Positions 43,324 to 51,503 of a stretch of DNA of 64,000 nt are shown one piece after another. Origin of the DNA: Phaeodactylibacter xiamenensis (lineage in GTDB: Bacteria; Bacteroidota; Bacteroidia; Chitinophagales; Saprospiraceae); contig NZ_JPOS01000018.1 of NCBI RefSeq assembly GCF_000759025.1, positions 62,001 through 126,000 on the forward strand, read 5' to 3'. The notes beneath the pieces are model-generated. The model saw nothing but the letters and a program-made list of their open reading frames with translations, was not told the origin of the DNA and searched no databases. A program made the translations under genes and the position numbers. Positions within the stretch are counted from its first letter, which is position 1; the number at the start of each line of letters is the position of its first letter.

Positions 43324-43469
43324 GCGGGCAGTAGCGAATGGCTTTAGGTAAAATGCATCATCAGAAGCATGGTGCCGGGTTAGGGTAGCCCTGCCAGACT
43401 TTTACAATCATGCTTAAGAATTACCATATAAGTGGTACCTTGTATAACTCCAATCAAAAGGATATAAAA

Positions 43470-44336
43470 ATGAGACTCCTTTCAACAATGGCACTGCTGA
43501 CCCTTATGCAGCTGATTTTCAGTTGCCAGAACAGCAACCCAAAAAACAATACCACTCCAACCATGTCTGACGAAACCTGGGAAGTCGACTTTCAAGACCA
43601 TTTCGAGACTTTCAATCCCGATAACTGGCAAGACCAACGTATTTGGGTGAACAATGAAAACCACTGCTATGTACCCGATGGGGAGCATCGTACCCGTGAA
43701 GTCAGCGATGGTACGCTGAAGCTCAGGGTCGTTAACATCGGAGAAAAACGCCCCTGTGACAATTTTGATAAACACGGCAATCAGCATCCTCCTACCGAGT
43801 ATGTAGCCGGCCGGATTTGCTCCAAAAACCGAAAGGAGTTTATCAAAGGCAGGTGGACTGCCCGTTTGAAGTTATCCAGCAACGGGGAAGCCAGTATGTT
43901 CCCGGCATGGTGGCTGCTGGGCGCTCAAAATGATGAGCCCCCGGTACAGGAGGAAGACGAAAATGTCTGCTGGCCACTGACCGGGTCCGGCGAAATCGAC
44001 ATCTTTGAGCACCATGGTGACCATATGAAAGACGAGTTTACCACAGGCGCTATCGTTAGCCTTGGGGAGTGCGACAAAGGCGACTGGGAAAGCATGCGCA
44101 GAAACTTCCCGGTCACCCTGAATGAATTCCACGAGTATTCTGTCGAATGGGAAGGGAGCGACCTGGTCTACCGCCTGGATGGCAAGGAAGTGTACCGCAA
44201 CGAAGGGGAAGGCGACAAATACCCGGAGCCGATGTTTGCCATTCTGAACTACGCCAAAATCACCGACTCGCCTATGACGGGCGAATGGGTGATGGAAGTG
44301 GACTGGGTAAAGCATGAGAGGCGAAAGAATCAGTAG
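43470..44336 (+). CDS. GH16 family endo-beta-glucanase lipoprotein (laminarinase type)
   Basis: 288 residues from the ATG at 43470, which starts the lipoprotein signal MRLLSTMALLTLMQLIFSC (Cys19); the upstream extension is not signal-like. The catalytic GH16 motif is GEIDIFEHHG with Glu175 (nucleophile), Asp177 and Glu180 (acid/base). FPAWWLLG and WTARLKLSSNGEASMFPAW form the substrate cleft, as in beta-1,3- and beta-1,3-1,4-glucanases. The short EIDIFE without an extra Met-bulge residue should be compared with laminarinases. It acts at the cell surface or in the periplasm. It has no SusCD next to it; the pair at 46668 is 2.3 kb away on the other strand. Confidence 0.9.
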   Translation: MRLLSTMALLTLMQLIFSCQNSNPKNNTTPTMSDETWEVDFQDHFETFNPDNWQDQRIWVNNENHCYVPDGEHRTREVSDGTLKLRVVNIGEKRPCDNFDKHGNQHPPTEYVAGRICSKNRKEFIKGRWTARLKLSSNGEASMFPAWWLLGAQNDEPPVQEEDENVCWPLTGSGEIDIFEHHGDHMKDEFTTGAIVSLGECDKGDWESMRRNFPVTLNEFHEYSVEWEGSDLVYRLDGKEVYRNEGEGDKYPEPMFAILNYAKITDSPMTGEWVMEVDWVKHERRKNQ

Positions 44337-44421
44337 TTCCTGACTGCTTCAATCCTTATCGGCTTTCAGTAAGCTACAAATCGTGTACCTCTCCTGGTGT
44401 TAAACTTTAAATTATGATCGC

Positions 44422-44922
44422 ATGAGAAAAACTATTGCCTTCGCCTTAATTTGTTCTGGCTTATTGTCCTGCAGTGAAAGCTCCGAGCCTGCCGACCAGC
44501 AAAAGAACCCAATCGACAGCCAGCAGATACAGCATGATATAGAGACGGTAAAAAGCCTGGTCATACAGTCCTTCGAAGACATCTGGTCTGACCTCGACAC
44601 CCAAAAGATTGGTGTGCACCATACCCTAGACTTCATGCTCCTCGAGAATGGCGTAGTTTGGAACAACGATTCCGTAGCCCATTATTTAATCAAAGAGCAG
44701 GAAAGAATGGAAGCCCAACAATATCAGAGGCTGAACCGTTTTGATTTCCTGAAGTCCGAACACCATGAGCACACCATTTGGGTGGCTTATCACAACTACG
44801 GTACGTGGGTAAAGGGCCAGGATACTCTGGGCACTGCTCACTGGCTGGAAAGCGCTATCGCCATAAGAGACGAGGGCAGGTGGAAGCTTCAGCAACTGCA
44901 CTCCACGAGAGTCCGGAAGTAA
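44422..44922 (+). CDS. Lipoprotein with NTF2-like (SnoaL/DUF4440-type) domain
   Basis: 166 residues with lipobox LLSC (Cys17). The mature part (about 38-164) has the helix-then-sheet layout of the NTF2-like fold. A long first helix runs through IQHDIETVKSLVIQSFEDIW, MLLENGVVWNN follows, and the C-terminal strands are TIWVAYHNYGTW, HWLESAIAIRDEGRWKLQQLHSTR. Such proteins bind small molecules or are non-catalytic. It lies 85 nt after the GH16 gene on the same strand and may be co-transcribed. Function unknown. Confidence 0.8.
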   Translation: MRKTIAFALICSGLLSCSESSEPADQQKNPIDSQQIQHDIETVKSLVIQSFEDIWSDLDTQKIGVHHTLDFMLLENGVVWNNDSVAHYLIKEQERMEAQQYQRLNRFDFLKSEHHEHTIWVAYHNYGTWVKGQDTLGTAHWLESAIAIRDEGRWKLQQLHSTRVRK

Positions 44923-45042
44923 TGTCCTGATAAAGAAAAATGACCAGTCAGCAACTGGGGAAACCTTGATAAAGATAGTGGCTACATAACACTCAGAGCT
45001 TGTTTGCAGCCAGGGGCATAAAGCAGACTTAAAACGATTATT

Positions 45043-45699
45043 TTGCAAATACACATCATAAAAGAAACTAAAGACTGGATGGTCATCAGCAAGCCGGCCG
45101 GTATTCAGGTAGAGCGTAATCCCTTTGGCCCATCGGTAGAGTCCCTGGTCTATGCGCACCTGGAAGCAGAGCGCCGCAACCCCTACGTGGGAATTGTGCA
45201 CCGGCTGGACCGGGTAACGACCGGCGTCGTGCTCGTTGCCAAGCACAGAAGCGTCCTGCGGAAGCTCAACCGGCAGTTTGTGGAGAAAGACGTGCGCAAG
45301 ACCTACCTCGCTGCGGTCAGCCAGCCCCCACCATCTGAGCAGGGCACCCTCCACCACTGGCTCGAAAAAGACCGGGCTGCAAAGCGGGCCATTGTGCATA
45401 AAGAGCCGATCGGCAAAGCACGGGAATGCCTGCTCAACTACAAAGTCCTGACTACAACTTCGGACAACCGAACCCTTCTGGAATTAGAACCCCTCACGGG
45501 CCGCTACCATCAAATCCGGGCACAGCTGGCCTTCGAAGGTTGCCCGGTAGCTGGTGATGTCCACTATGGTGCCGCTCAGCCCTATCAGGACCACCACATC
45601 ATGCTGCATGCCTGGAAACTGGAGTTCTTCGACGAGCGGAAGAAGGACCGCCGGTTGGTGGAAGCGCCACTCCCGGAATGGGCAGAAGCCTTAAAGTAG
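45043..45699 (+). CDS. RluA-family pseudouridine synthase without S4 domain
   Basis: 218 residues, the catalytic domain only. The catalytic Asp is D56 in VHRLDRVTTGVV, with ISKPAGIQVE before it and LTGRYHQIRAQLA after. The start is TTG at 45043; the next in-frame ATG (45076) would remove the first strand of the fold. The size and absence of S4 resemble the TruC/RluA-like short enzymes that modify tRNA or rRNA. It stands alone, and a hairpin lies just after its stop (arms 45705-45711 and 45723-45729). Confidence 0.9.
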   Translation: MQIHIIKETKDWMVISKPAGIQVERNPFGPSVESLVYAHLEAERRNPYVGIVHRLDRVTTGVVLVAKHRSVLRKLNRQFVEKDVRKTYLAAVSQPPPSEQGTLHHWLEKDRAAKRAIVHKEPIGKARECLLNYKVLTTTSDNRTLLELEPLTGRYHQIRAQLAFEGCPVAGDVHYGAAQPYQDHHIMLHAWKLEFFDERKKDRRLVEAPLPEWAEALK

Positions 45700-46029
45700 A
45701 AAAAGCAGTGGCACAAATTGCACCACTGCATCGATTAAGCAAAATCTTCACAATAGCAATTTTGCTTAGCATCGGACCGGCGCGCTCCTAACTGCCGGTG
45801 CCGAAAGATTCACACAAAATGCACGCGCTTTGGAAAAGCGGGCGTTTCACTCCTTACATTCTGACTTACGGTATTCTTTGGAAGGTTGGATCACATCAAT
45901 GGAAAAAACACGCTTTTTCCTGCGTGCGGCTATCCGCAAAAGCCCAATGCGGTAGATAGAGGTACTTCTATAGAATTGATTCGTGGAACTGAGTGAAACG
46001 GGTTTTACGAACTAACAAACCTCTGCCTG
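45700..46029. other. 330-nt intergenic region with two inverted repeats
   Basis: Contains a 7-bp hairpin at 45705-45729 and a perfect 10-bp inverted repeat, TAAGCAAAAT at 45736-45745 and ATTTTGCTTA at 45759-45768, which may end transcription of the upstream gene. The rest has no ORF longer than about 20 codons and no recognisable RNA. It separates converging transcripts. Confidence 0.55.
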
Positions 46030-46356
46030 TTAACCCTTTATTTTTTTGATCGTCACCTCTTTGCTTCGGCTGCTATGGACGACCTCAACAACAGCGACCA
46101 TCAACTCTTCATAGTCAATAGAAAAGATAATTCTAAAATCCCATTGAAGGGCTCTGCGGTAAATTTGCTGGTCATCACAGAGATAATGTTCTTTTTCGTG
46201 AGATTCGGGAAAATGAGCTAAACTCTTGATGGTTTTTGCTATAGCTTTTCGTACTTCAGCTGCAATCTGAGCAGATTGTTTTTCTTTTATTCGATCGCTT
46301 ATACGGCGCAGGCTGTCCTGAGCCAATGGAGTCACAACAACCTTATAGGTTACCAT
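46030..46356 (-). CDS. RelE/ParE-type toxin of a toxin-antitoxin pair
   Basis: 108 residues. The fold markers of the RelE/ParE superfamily are KVVVTPLAQDSLRRISDRI, AIAKTIKSLAHFPESHEKE, and the C-terminal strands YRRALQWDFRIIFSID and VAVVEVVHSSR. The basic, short form and the upstream antitoxin support a type II toxin that either cleaves mRNA on the ribosome (RelE) or inhibits gyrase (ParE). The catalytic set of classical RelE cannot be verified by eye. Its start overlaps the antitoxin's end by 7 nt. Confidence 0.88.
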   Translation of the reverse strand: MVTYKVVVTPLAQDSLRRISDRIKEKQSAQIAAEVRKAIAKTIKSLAHFPESHEKEHYLCDDQQIYRRALQWDFRIIFSIDYEELMVAVVEVVHSSRSKEVTIKKIKG

Positions 46357-46613
46357 GATTCCATTTCTTTCTCAAGTGCTTCTATGGTAAGATACTCACC
46401 GTGCTTTATGCCTTCCAGTTGTGCTTTAAAGCGCTGCTTAGCTACACTGGCATAGAGCGGTGCACCATCTGCATCATAGCCAATAACCGGATCTTCATGC
46501 TCATTGATATAAGTATTCAGCATGGAGTGTACCACCTTTAAAAAGCGCTCGTCTTCCACCTGCTCCAGGTAGGACAAAATTTCACCCTTAATTTCTACAG
46601 CACTCATAAGCAT
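46350..46613 (-). CDS. Antitoxin partner of the RelE/ParE-type toxin
   Basis: 87 residues, first gene of the pair. ATGs lie at 46613 and 46607. A helical N-terminus (VEIKGEILSYLEQVEDERFLKVVHSML) probably forms the dimer, with a flexible acidic C-terminus, IEALEKEMESW, to wrap the toxin. The middle, VIGYDADGAPLYASVA, is characteristic of a Bacteroidota antitoxin group that lacks an obvious ribbon-helix-helix. The 7-nt overlap and the order antitoxin-toxin are standard. The pair is in a stretch of weaker coding density between the RluA and SusD genes. Confidence 0.85.
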   Translation of the reverse strand: MLMSAVEIKGEILSYLEQVEDERFLKVVHSMLNTYINEHEDPVIGYDADGAPLYASVAKQRFKAQLEGIKHGEYLTIEALEKEMESW

Positions 46614-46667
46614 TGTTTTACGCTTAAAGATAACGGTTTTAGTGCATAATCTGTTCCATATAGCTGA

Positions 46668-48206
46668 CTAATAGAAAAAACGTTCTATTCCCTGCGGGTC
46701 CTGCTCACCCCCAAAACTGTATTCCTCCATACCATTAATGCGCAGCTCAGAAGCAGGCACTGGTAGTTGTGCCGGTGTACCCAATTGCAGGCCGCCCAGG
46801 GCCGTCACCTCGGTGGAGGCTTCGCGGGGGCGCATCCGTCGGCGGTCGAGCCAAAGACTGGCTGGGGCCGTATTGAACAGCTCGATGGCGCGCTCGTAGA
46901 GCAGGGCTTCTTCCACTTCAAAATAGGAGGCCGTAGCAGTAAGGGGCGGCAAATTGCCCCGGGAGGTACGGGAACCACCGTCGATCACACTGGCAGCGGC
47001 AGCAGTTTGGCTGGTGCGAAGGAGCGCTTCTGCCCGGAGCAGTTCATTATCGGCTTTGAGAAAAGCAGGCATAGGACCGGTGAGGCCATCACCGAACAAG
47101 CCAGGCTGGCTCAGCTGACGTTTATGCTGATAGTGCGAAAAGTGCCACTCCCCCCGATCGGCGGGGAATCCCACCACCGGGCTATACACAAAGTCGGAAG
47201 TCAGGCGGGCATCCCCGGAGGTCGCCTGTGTCTCTGACAGCGGGGCTTCTCCATTGGCTTCTACTTGCGGGTAGCGGGCGGGTTGATTGGAGTCGAAGGC
47301 AGCCACCAGGCGTTGGTCGAGGCGCGCCCAGAAAGGGCCGGCTTCCGTATCAGCAAGGGTATACTGCTGATAGCTTGTCCACTGATTACCATTGGCGATG
47401 GGGGCGAAGTCAAAAGTCAGCCCCTGCTCCGCGTGTTGGAGGACAGCCTGCCAATTGGTCGTCTCATTTTCATCTAAGGTGCGGGCGGCTTGCGCCAAAA
47501 AACGGGCAGCGTAGCTGTGGGCGAGCTCTGCGAAAGTACTCCCGTCCAGTGGCAGCCCGTTGAAGTAGTTGTGGATGAAGTCGATACCATTCGCCTCAGC
47601 CAATTGAATGGCGGCTTCCAGTTCCTCTACTGCCCGGGCATTAACCATCGTGTAGGGCAGAAATTCAATCGTGCCGCCCAGCTTGGTATTCTCATCCACT
47701 ACCGGCGCCTGATCAAACCAAAGCGATAAATAGCCCCAGCTCAGTCCACGCAGCGCATAGGCGGCTGCCCGTACCGACTGATCCTGCGGGCCGTTCTGAT
47801 CAATGCTCACACCTTGCGACAGGGCATTCAGCACATCATTCGCATCGGCCACCGCCTGCAGGCACCCGTACCAGGGTACTTCCACAATCGCCCGGTAATC
47901 CAGCGGCTCGGAATTGAGGTTACGGTAGGAAAGGCGTGGTTCCTGCCCCATGGCAGCCGCACCAAAGTCATCCCAGGGCAGGGCAAAGGCATCCGCGGTA
48001 ACACCGAGTGCCACAGCGGACTCCGGGCTATGGATGCTGCCCCACCAGACGGCATAGCCGCGGCGCAGGGCTTCCTGCAAATCCGTGCCTTTGCTGATCA
48101 CCTGCTGCCCATCGGGCGTAAGTTGAGGTGCATTGTCCAGCGACTCACAGGACCAAAGCCCGGCCAACAGCACCGTTAGAACGGAAAAGGTAAATTTACG
48201 TAGCAT
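46668..48206 (-). CDS. SusD/RagB family outer-membrane nutrient-binding lipoprotein
   Basis: 512-residue surface lipoprotein (lipobox LWSC, Cys20) that forms the lid of a SusC channel. It has the TPR-containing SusD fold: RAAAYALRGLSWGYLSLWFDQAP is the conserved helical pair, and the C-terminal RagB part has EVEEALLYERAIELFNTAPASLWLD and R-R-R-M-R before the end. It starts 1 nt after the SusC stop, so the two are co-translated. No glycosidase or regulator (HTCS, ECF sigma) is attached, so the substrate may be a peptide or unknown glycan rather than a classical polysaccharide. Confidence 0.93.
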   Translation of the reverse strand: MLRKFTFSVLTVLLAGLWSCESLDNAPQLTPDGQQVISKGTDLQEALRRGYAVWWGSIHSPESAVALGVTADAFALPWDDFGAAAMGQEPRLSYRNLNSEPLDYRAIVEVPWYGCLQAVADANDVLNALSQGVSIDQNGPQDQSVRAAAYALRGLSWGYLSLWFDQAPVVDENTKLGGTIEFLPYTMVNARAVEELEAAIQLAEANGIDFIHNYFNGLPLDGSTFAELAHSYAARFLAQAARTLDENETTNWQAVLQHAEQGLTFDFAPIANGNQWTSYQQYTLADTEAGPFWARLDQRLVAAFDSNQPARYPQVEANGEAPLSETQATSGDARLTSDFVYSPVVGFPADRGEWHFSHYQHKRQLSQPGLFGDGLTGPMPAFLKADNELLRAEALLRTSQTAAAASVIDGGSRTSRGNLPPLTATASYFEVEEALLYERAIELFNTAPASLWLDRRRMRPREASTEVTALGGLQLGTPAQLPVPASELRINGMEEYSFGGEQDPQGIERFFY

Positions 48207-48207
48207 A

Positions 48208-51200
48208 TCAAAACGTTATTTGTGCGCTGAAGCCCAGGTGGCGCCGCAGCGGGTGGTTAAAGAAATCCACGGCAAACAGGGCGGGATTGCCCCCGGGGCT
48301 CGCCAGCTGACTGCCCGGTGTTCCAGGCTGCCGCCGCTGTAGGGGATTGCCGGCTGTGGTGGTGGTTAGCGCCGGGTGATAGCCGCTGTAGTCGGTCAGG
48401 GTAAACAGATTTCGCCCGATCAGGCTGAAGCGGATTTCCTCAAAAATATTCTTCAGCGCAGGCAGGCGCTCCGGTGTGAAAGTGTAGCTGATGGCAGCCT
48501 CACGGAGCATGAAGTAGGACCCGTCTTCCACAAAATAGGCATTGGGGACCAAGTCGTTGGACAAGCCCTCCTCCCCGTAGAAAGTGGCAGGCAGTCCGGG
48601 AGAGGCGGCCAGGTCGGCATGACGCTCATTGGCATACATCCACTGTTTGGTATAGTTGTAAATATCCCCGCCCTTGCGCCAGTCGAACAAGGCAAAGAGC
48701 TCGAAGCCTGCGTAGGCAAAGGTATGGGCAATGCCAAGCTGAAAGTCGGGGTTAATATCGCCGATGACATGCTGCACGGGCGCGCCATTCTCATCTGTAA
48801 TCAGCAGGGGGACTTCTGCAGGCGTCCCGAGGAGGTCCTGCTGCACGATAAAACCCTGCTCATTGGTGGTATAGTCAAAGGGGTTGAAATCGGGATTGTC
48901 CGATAAATCATCGGGGGTACGGGCAAAGGCCTGGCCCACCATTATGCCCAGGGGCTGCCCTTCTTCTATGCGAAAGAGACTGGTATTCGCCCAGCCAGGG
49001 CCCGTTTCGTAAGCAGGTATGGCAAGGGCGGCTACCCGCTGCTCCACCCGTTGCCCGGTCGCTTGTACGTTCCAGCGCACCTTAGCGCCCGGTATGCGGA
49101 ACAGCTTTTTGAAATCAATGGTAAGGCTGCCTTCGTAAATATCGGCTTCCACCGTCCCGGCATTGCGCCATTGCCCTTCAAAACCGGCACCCCCGGACAG
49201 CTGCTGAAAGAGGATTTGATCTTCGGTTGTGGACTGCACGTAGGTCCCGGAAAGGGTAAATGCCTTAAAAATTGTCATATCCACGCCCACTTCCAGTTCC
49301 TGCGTTCGGGCCGGCTGCAGGGCGTCGTTGGCAATGGTTTGCCGGCTCAGGCTGCCGTTGACCAGCTCGTAGGTCTCATACCGCTGCTGATAGGCGGGGC
49401 GCACGCCAGCTGTCCCCATTGCCGCCCGGAATTTCAGTTCCTGGAAGATTTTCAGGTTGACGTCCTCACTCATACGGTAAGCGGCACCGATGCGGTAGAA
49501 GGCGGGCCAGTCCACACTTTCGCCAAAAAGCGTCGACTGTTCTGCCCGGGCTGCAGCAGTGAACACATAGCGGTCGCGGAAGTCCACATCGGCCTGCGCA
49601 AAGCCGCTGTAGGTCGTCATCTCCTCCGCCAGGGAAGAAATATTAGTTTCGGATTGCGGATTATCGAGGGAGCGGTTGCCGCCCACCGCCAGGTTTTCGC
49701 CCCTTGCCAGGGAAAAGTCCCGGTCGAGGTCCTCGTACAGCAGCCCCGCCCGGAAGGCGGTATTGAAACCCAGCCATTCTTTGTGCAGCAGAAGGCTGAG
49801 TGAGGAGGTGAAGTACTGCTGCAGGCGTTCGGCATATTCCAGCCCGCCGCCGTTGCTGCCCTGCACGCCCGAGGTCACAAGCGGGCTGAAACCGACCGGT
49901 ACGTTCGTGCTCAGGTAGCCTTTGTCGATAAACAATTGGCGCTGTGTGGTGCTACGGTCAAGGGTGGCAGCGTAGTCGATATCCAGCCATTTGGCAGCCT
50001 CAAAAGTACCTCCAAACATGCCCATCAGCCGGCTGTGGCGCTCCTCAGTCTGTAGTTGTTCCCGCAGGTAAAGCGGATTGGTGATGCGTGCACCGGTATT
50101 GTCGATGTCCCAGTCAAAGGCCGTCCCATCTTCTTCGTTTCGGGCATCAAGGTCAAACATAGGAGTCATGAGCAGGGTATTGGCAACAGGGTTGTTGGGT
50201 GTGGCGCCCAATGCTGCCCCCGCATCGTTCTGACTGCTCACATAATAGGCGCTGCCCCTTACCTTCAGCCGGTCGCCCGCCTGATGCCCAAGGTTAGCTC
50301 GGAAGGCATGCCGGGTGTAGCCTTCGCGCCCCGGAATGACGCCTTCGTCCCGGAAGCGCTGCGCAGAGCCCCGGAAGGAGGTACCGCCTGTCCGCCCGGT
50401 CACGGTGAGGGAGTTGGAACGCAGGCTGCGCCGCTCGAACAGGTGGCTGCTTTCGTAGTCCTGAAGGTTGGGCAGGGCGTTGGTGAAAGTATTGGCAGGC
50501 AGAGGGCCACCCAGCAGAGGTTGCGGCCCGGCTGGGTTCAGGATTTCCCGGTTGGTAAAACCAAGCGTGGGATAGGCTTCCTGCACGTCACTCACCTGAT
50601 AATCGGTACGGTAGGTCACCTGGGTTTGCCCATCTGCCAGCTCGTATCCGTTTTTCGTAAAAATCTGTATGACACCATTACCGCCCTGCGCGCCAAAGGC
50701 GGCGGCTCCGGCGGCTCCTCTGAGAACTTCCACCTTATCAACATCCTCCGGGTTGATATCCAGGAGTTGGGCATCAGCCATGAAAATGCCATCAATCAAA
50801 ACCAGCGGCTGTTGGGTGCCGGATAGCTGATTGATGCCCCGAAGCTGTAAATGATAGCCTTGCCCTGCCTGTCCTCCGGGCTGCAACAGACGGAGCCCCG
50901 GCACCCGTCCGGCAAGGGCGGTGCTCAACCGGTTGGGGCGGTTTTGCTGTAGCGTGGCACCGTCGAGCAAAGTCCCACCAAAAGGTAGTAAAGGGGCCGC
51001 CCGGGGCTGCGCCAGGCCGGTGGAAAAAGACGCCGCTCCCGGTGCATACACAGGGCGGAGCAATACATCGACCCGCTTTCGCCCAATCACGGCTATGGAC
51101 TGCGCTTCGTAGTCGGGATGCGCAAAAGTCAGGGTGGGCGTAGGGGTGGGATTGAAAAAATTCTGGTCTACATAGATGATGTAACTCCCGTCCTTTTCCG

Positions 51201-51375
51201 ACTGTGCGGTCTCTGCACTGGTATTGAGGCTGACTTTCACCCCTTTAACGGGCTCCCCATTGAGGGAAGAGGTGACGGTACCCCGGACAGCCAGGCGCTG
51301 GGCCGCAGCTTCAAAAGCAGGCAAAAGGCATAAGAGTAGCAGCATCCCGGCAGGGACGAAGCTCGTTTTTCTCAT
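48208..51375 (-). CDS. SusC/RagA family TonB-linked outer-membrane transporter
   Basis: 1055 residues from the ATG at 51375 (MRKTSFVPAGMLLLLCLLP signal); the frame is open 21 codons further up without signal character. A carboxypeptidase-regulatory-like domain follows (about 30-110, VRGTVTSSLNGEPVKGVKVSL), then the TonB plug (about 120-240, with VLIDGIFMADAQLLDINPEDVD and VLRGAAGAAAFGAQGGNG, the SusC signature). The barrel runs to the terminal LRRHLGFSAQITF, ending in Phe as usual for outer-membrane proteins. It imports oligomeric nutrients with TonB energy together with the SusD lipoprotein. A 13-bp hairpin lies in its leader. Confidence 0.94.
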   Translation of the reverse strand: MRKTSFVPAGMLLLLCLLPAFEAAAQRLAVRGTVTSSLNGEPVKGVKVSLNTSAETAQSEKDGSYIIYVDQNFFNPTPTPTLTFAHPDYEAQSIAVIGRKRVDVLLRPVYAPGAASFSTGLAQPRAAPLLPFGGTLLDGATLQQNRPNRLSTALAGRVPGLRLLQPGGQAGQGYHLQLRGINQLSGTQQPLVLIDGIFMADAQLLDINPEDVDKVEVLRGAAGAAAFGAQGGNGVIQIFTKNGYELADGQTQVTYRTDYQVSDVQEAYPTLGFTNREILNPAGPQPLLGGPLPANTFTNALPNLQDYESSHLFERRSLRSNSLTVTGRTGGTSFRGSAQRFRDEGVIPGREGYTRHAFRANLGHQAGDRLKVRGSAYYVSSQNDAGAALGATPNNPVANTLLMTPMFDLDARNEEDGTAFDWDIDNTGARITNPLYLREQLQTEERHSRLMGMFGGTFEAAKWLDIDYAATLDRSTTQRQLFIDKGYLSTNVPVGFSPLVTSGVQGSNGGGLEYAERLQQYFTSSLSLLLHKEWLGFNTAFRAGLLYEDLDRDFSLARGENLAVGGNRSLDNPQSETNISSLAEEMTTYSGFAQADVDFRDRYVFTAAARAEQSTLFGESVDWPAFYRIGAAYRMSEDVNLKIFQELKFRAAMGTAGVRPAYQQRYETYELVNGSLSRQTIANDALQPARTQELEVGVDMTIFKAFTLSGTYVQSTTEDQILFQQLSGGAGFEGQWRNAGTVEADIYEGSLTIDFKKLFRIPGAKVRWNVQATGQRVEQRVAALAIPAYETGPGWANTSLFRIEEGQPLGIMVGQAFARTPDDLSDNPDFNPFDYTTNEQGFIVQQDLLGTPAEVPLLITDENGAPVQHVIGDINPDFQLGIAHTFAYAGFELFALFDWRKGGDIYNYTKQWMYANERHADLAASPGLPATFYGEEGLSNDLVPNAYFVEDGSYFMLREAAISYTFTPERLPALKNIFEEIRFSLIGRNLFTLTDYSGYHPALTTTTAGNPLQRRQPGTPGSQLASPGGNPALFAVDFFNHPLRRHLGFSAQITF

Positions 51376-51430
51376 AATCGTTTGTTTTTCAAGATTGGGG
51401 TGGAGCAGCGTTGCTGTTGGGAGGATATTA

Positions 51431-51465
51431 TCCTGCAACGGGTAATGAACCTACCCGTTGCAGGA
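51431..51465 (-). promoter_or_regulatory. 13-bp inverted repeat in the susC leader
   Basis: TCCTGCAACGGGT (51431-51443) and ACCCGTTGCAGGA (51453-51465), a perfect 13-bp stem with a 9-nt loop, between the stop of the 772-residue gene and the susC ATG. No T-run follows on the minus strand. It is either a terminator-like processing hairpin or a control element of susC. Confidence 0.55.
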
Positions 51466-51503
51466 TGCACCCTTAGTAGCGGGGCAAAACTTTCGGGAAG
51501 CTC

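Noticed and set aside
45880-45900. GGAAGGTTGGATCAC, resembling the 3' end of 16S rRNA
   Set aside because: Only a short chance-level match; the flanks have no rRNA sequence and no 23S or tRNA follows.
46668-51375. A complete polysaccharide utilisation locus
   Set aside because: SusC and SusD are present, but no glycosidase, sensor-regulator or ECF sigma gene is linked. The GH16 gene is 2.3 kb away, on the other strand, beyond the RluA gene and a toxin-antitoxin pair.
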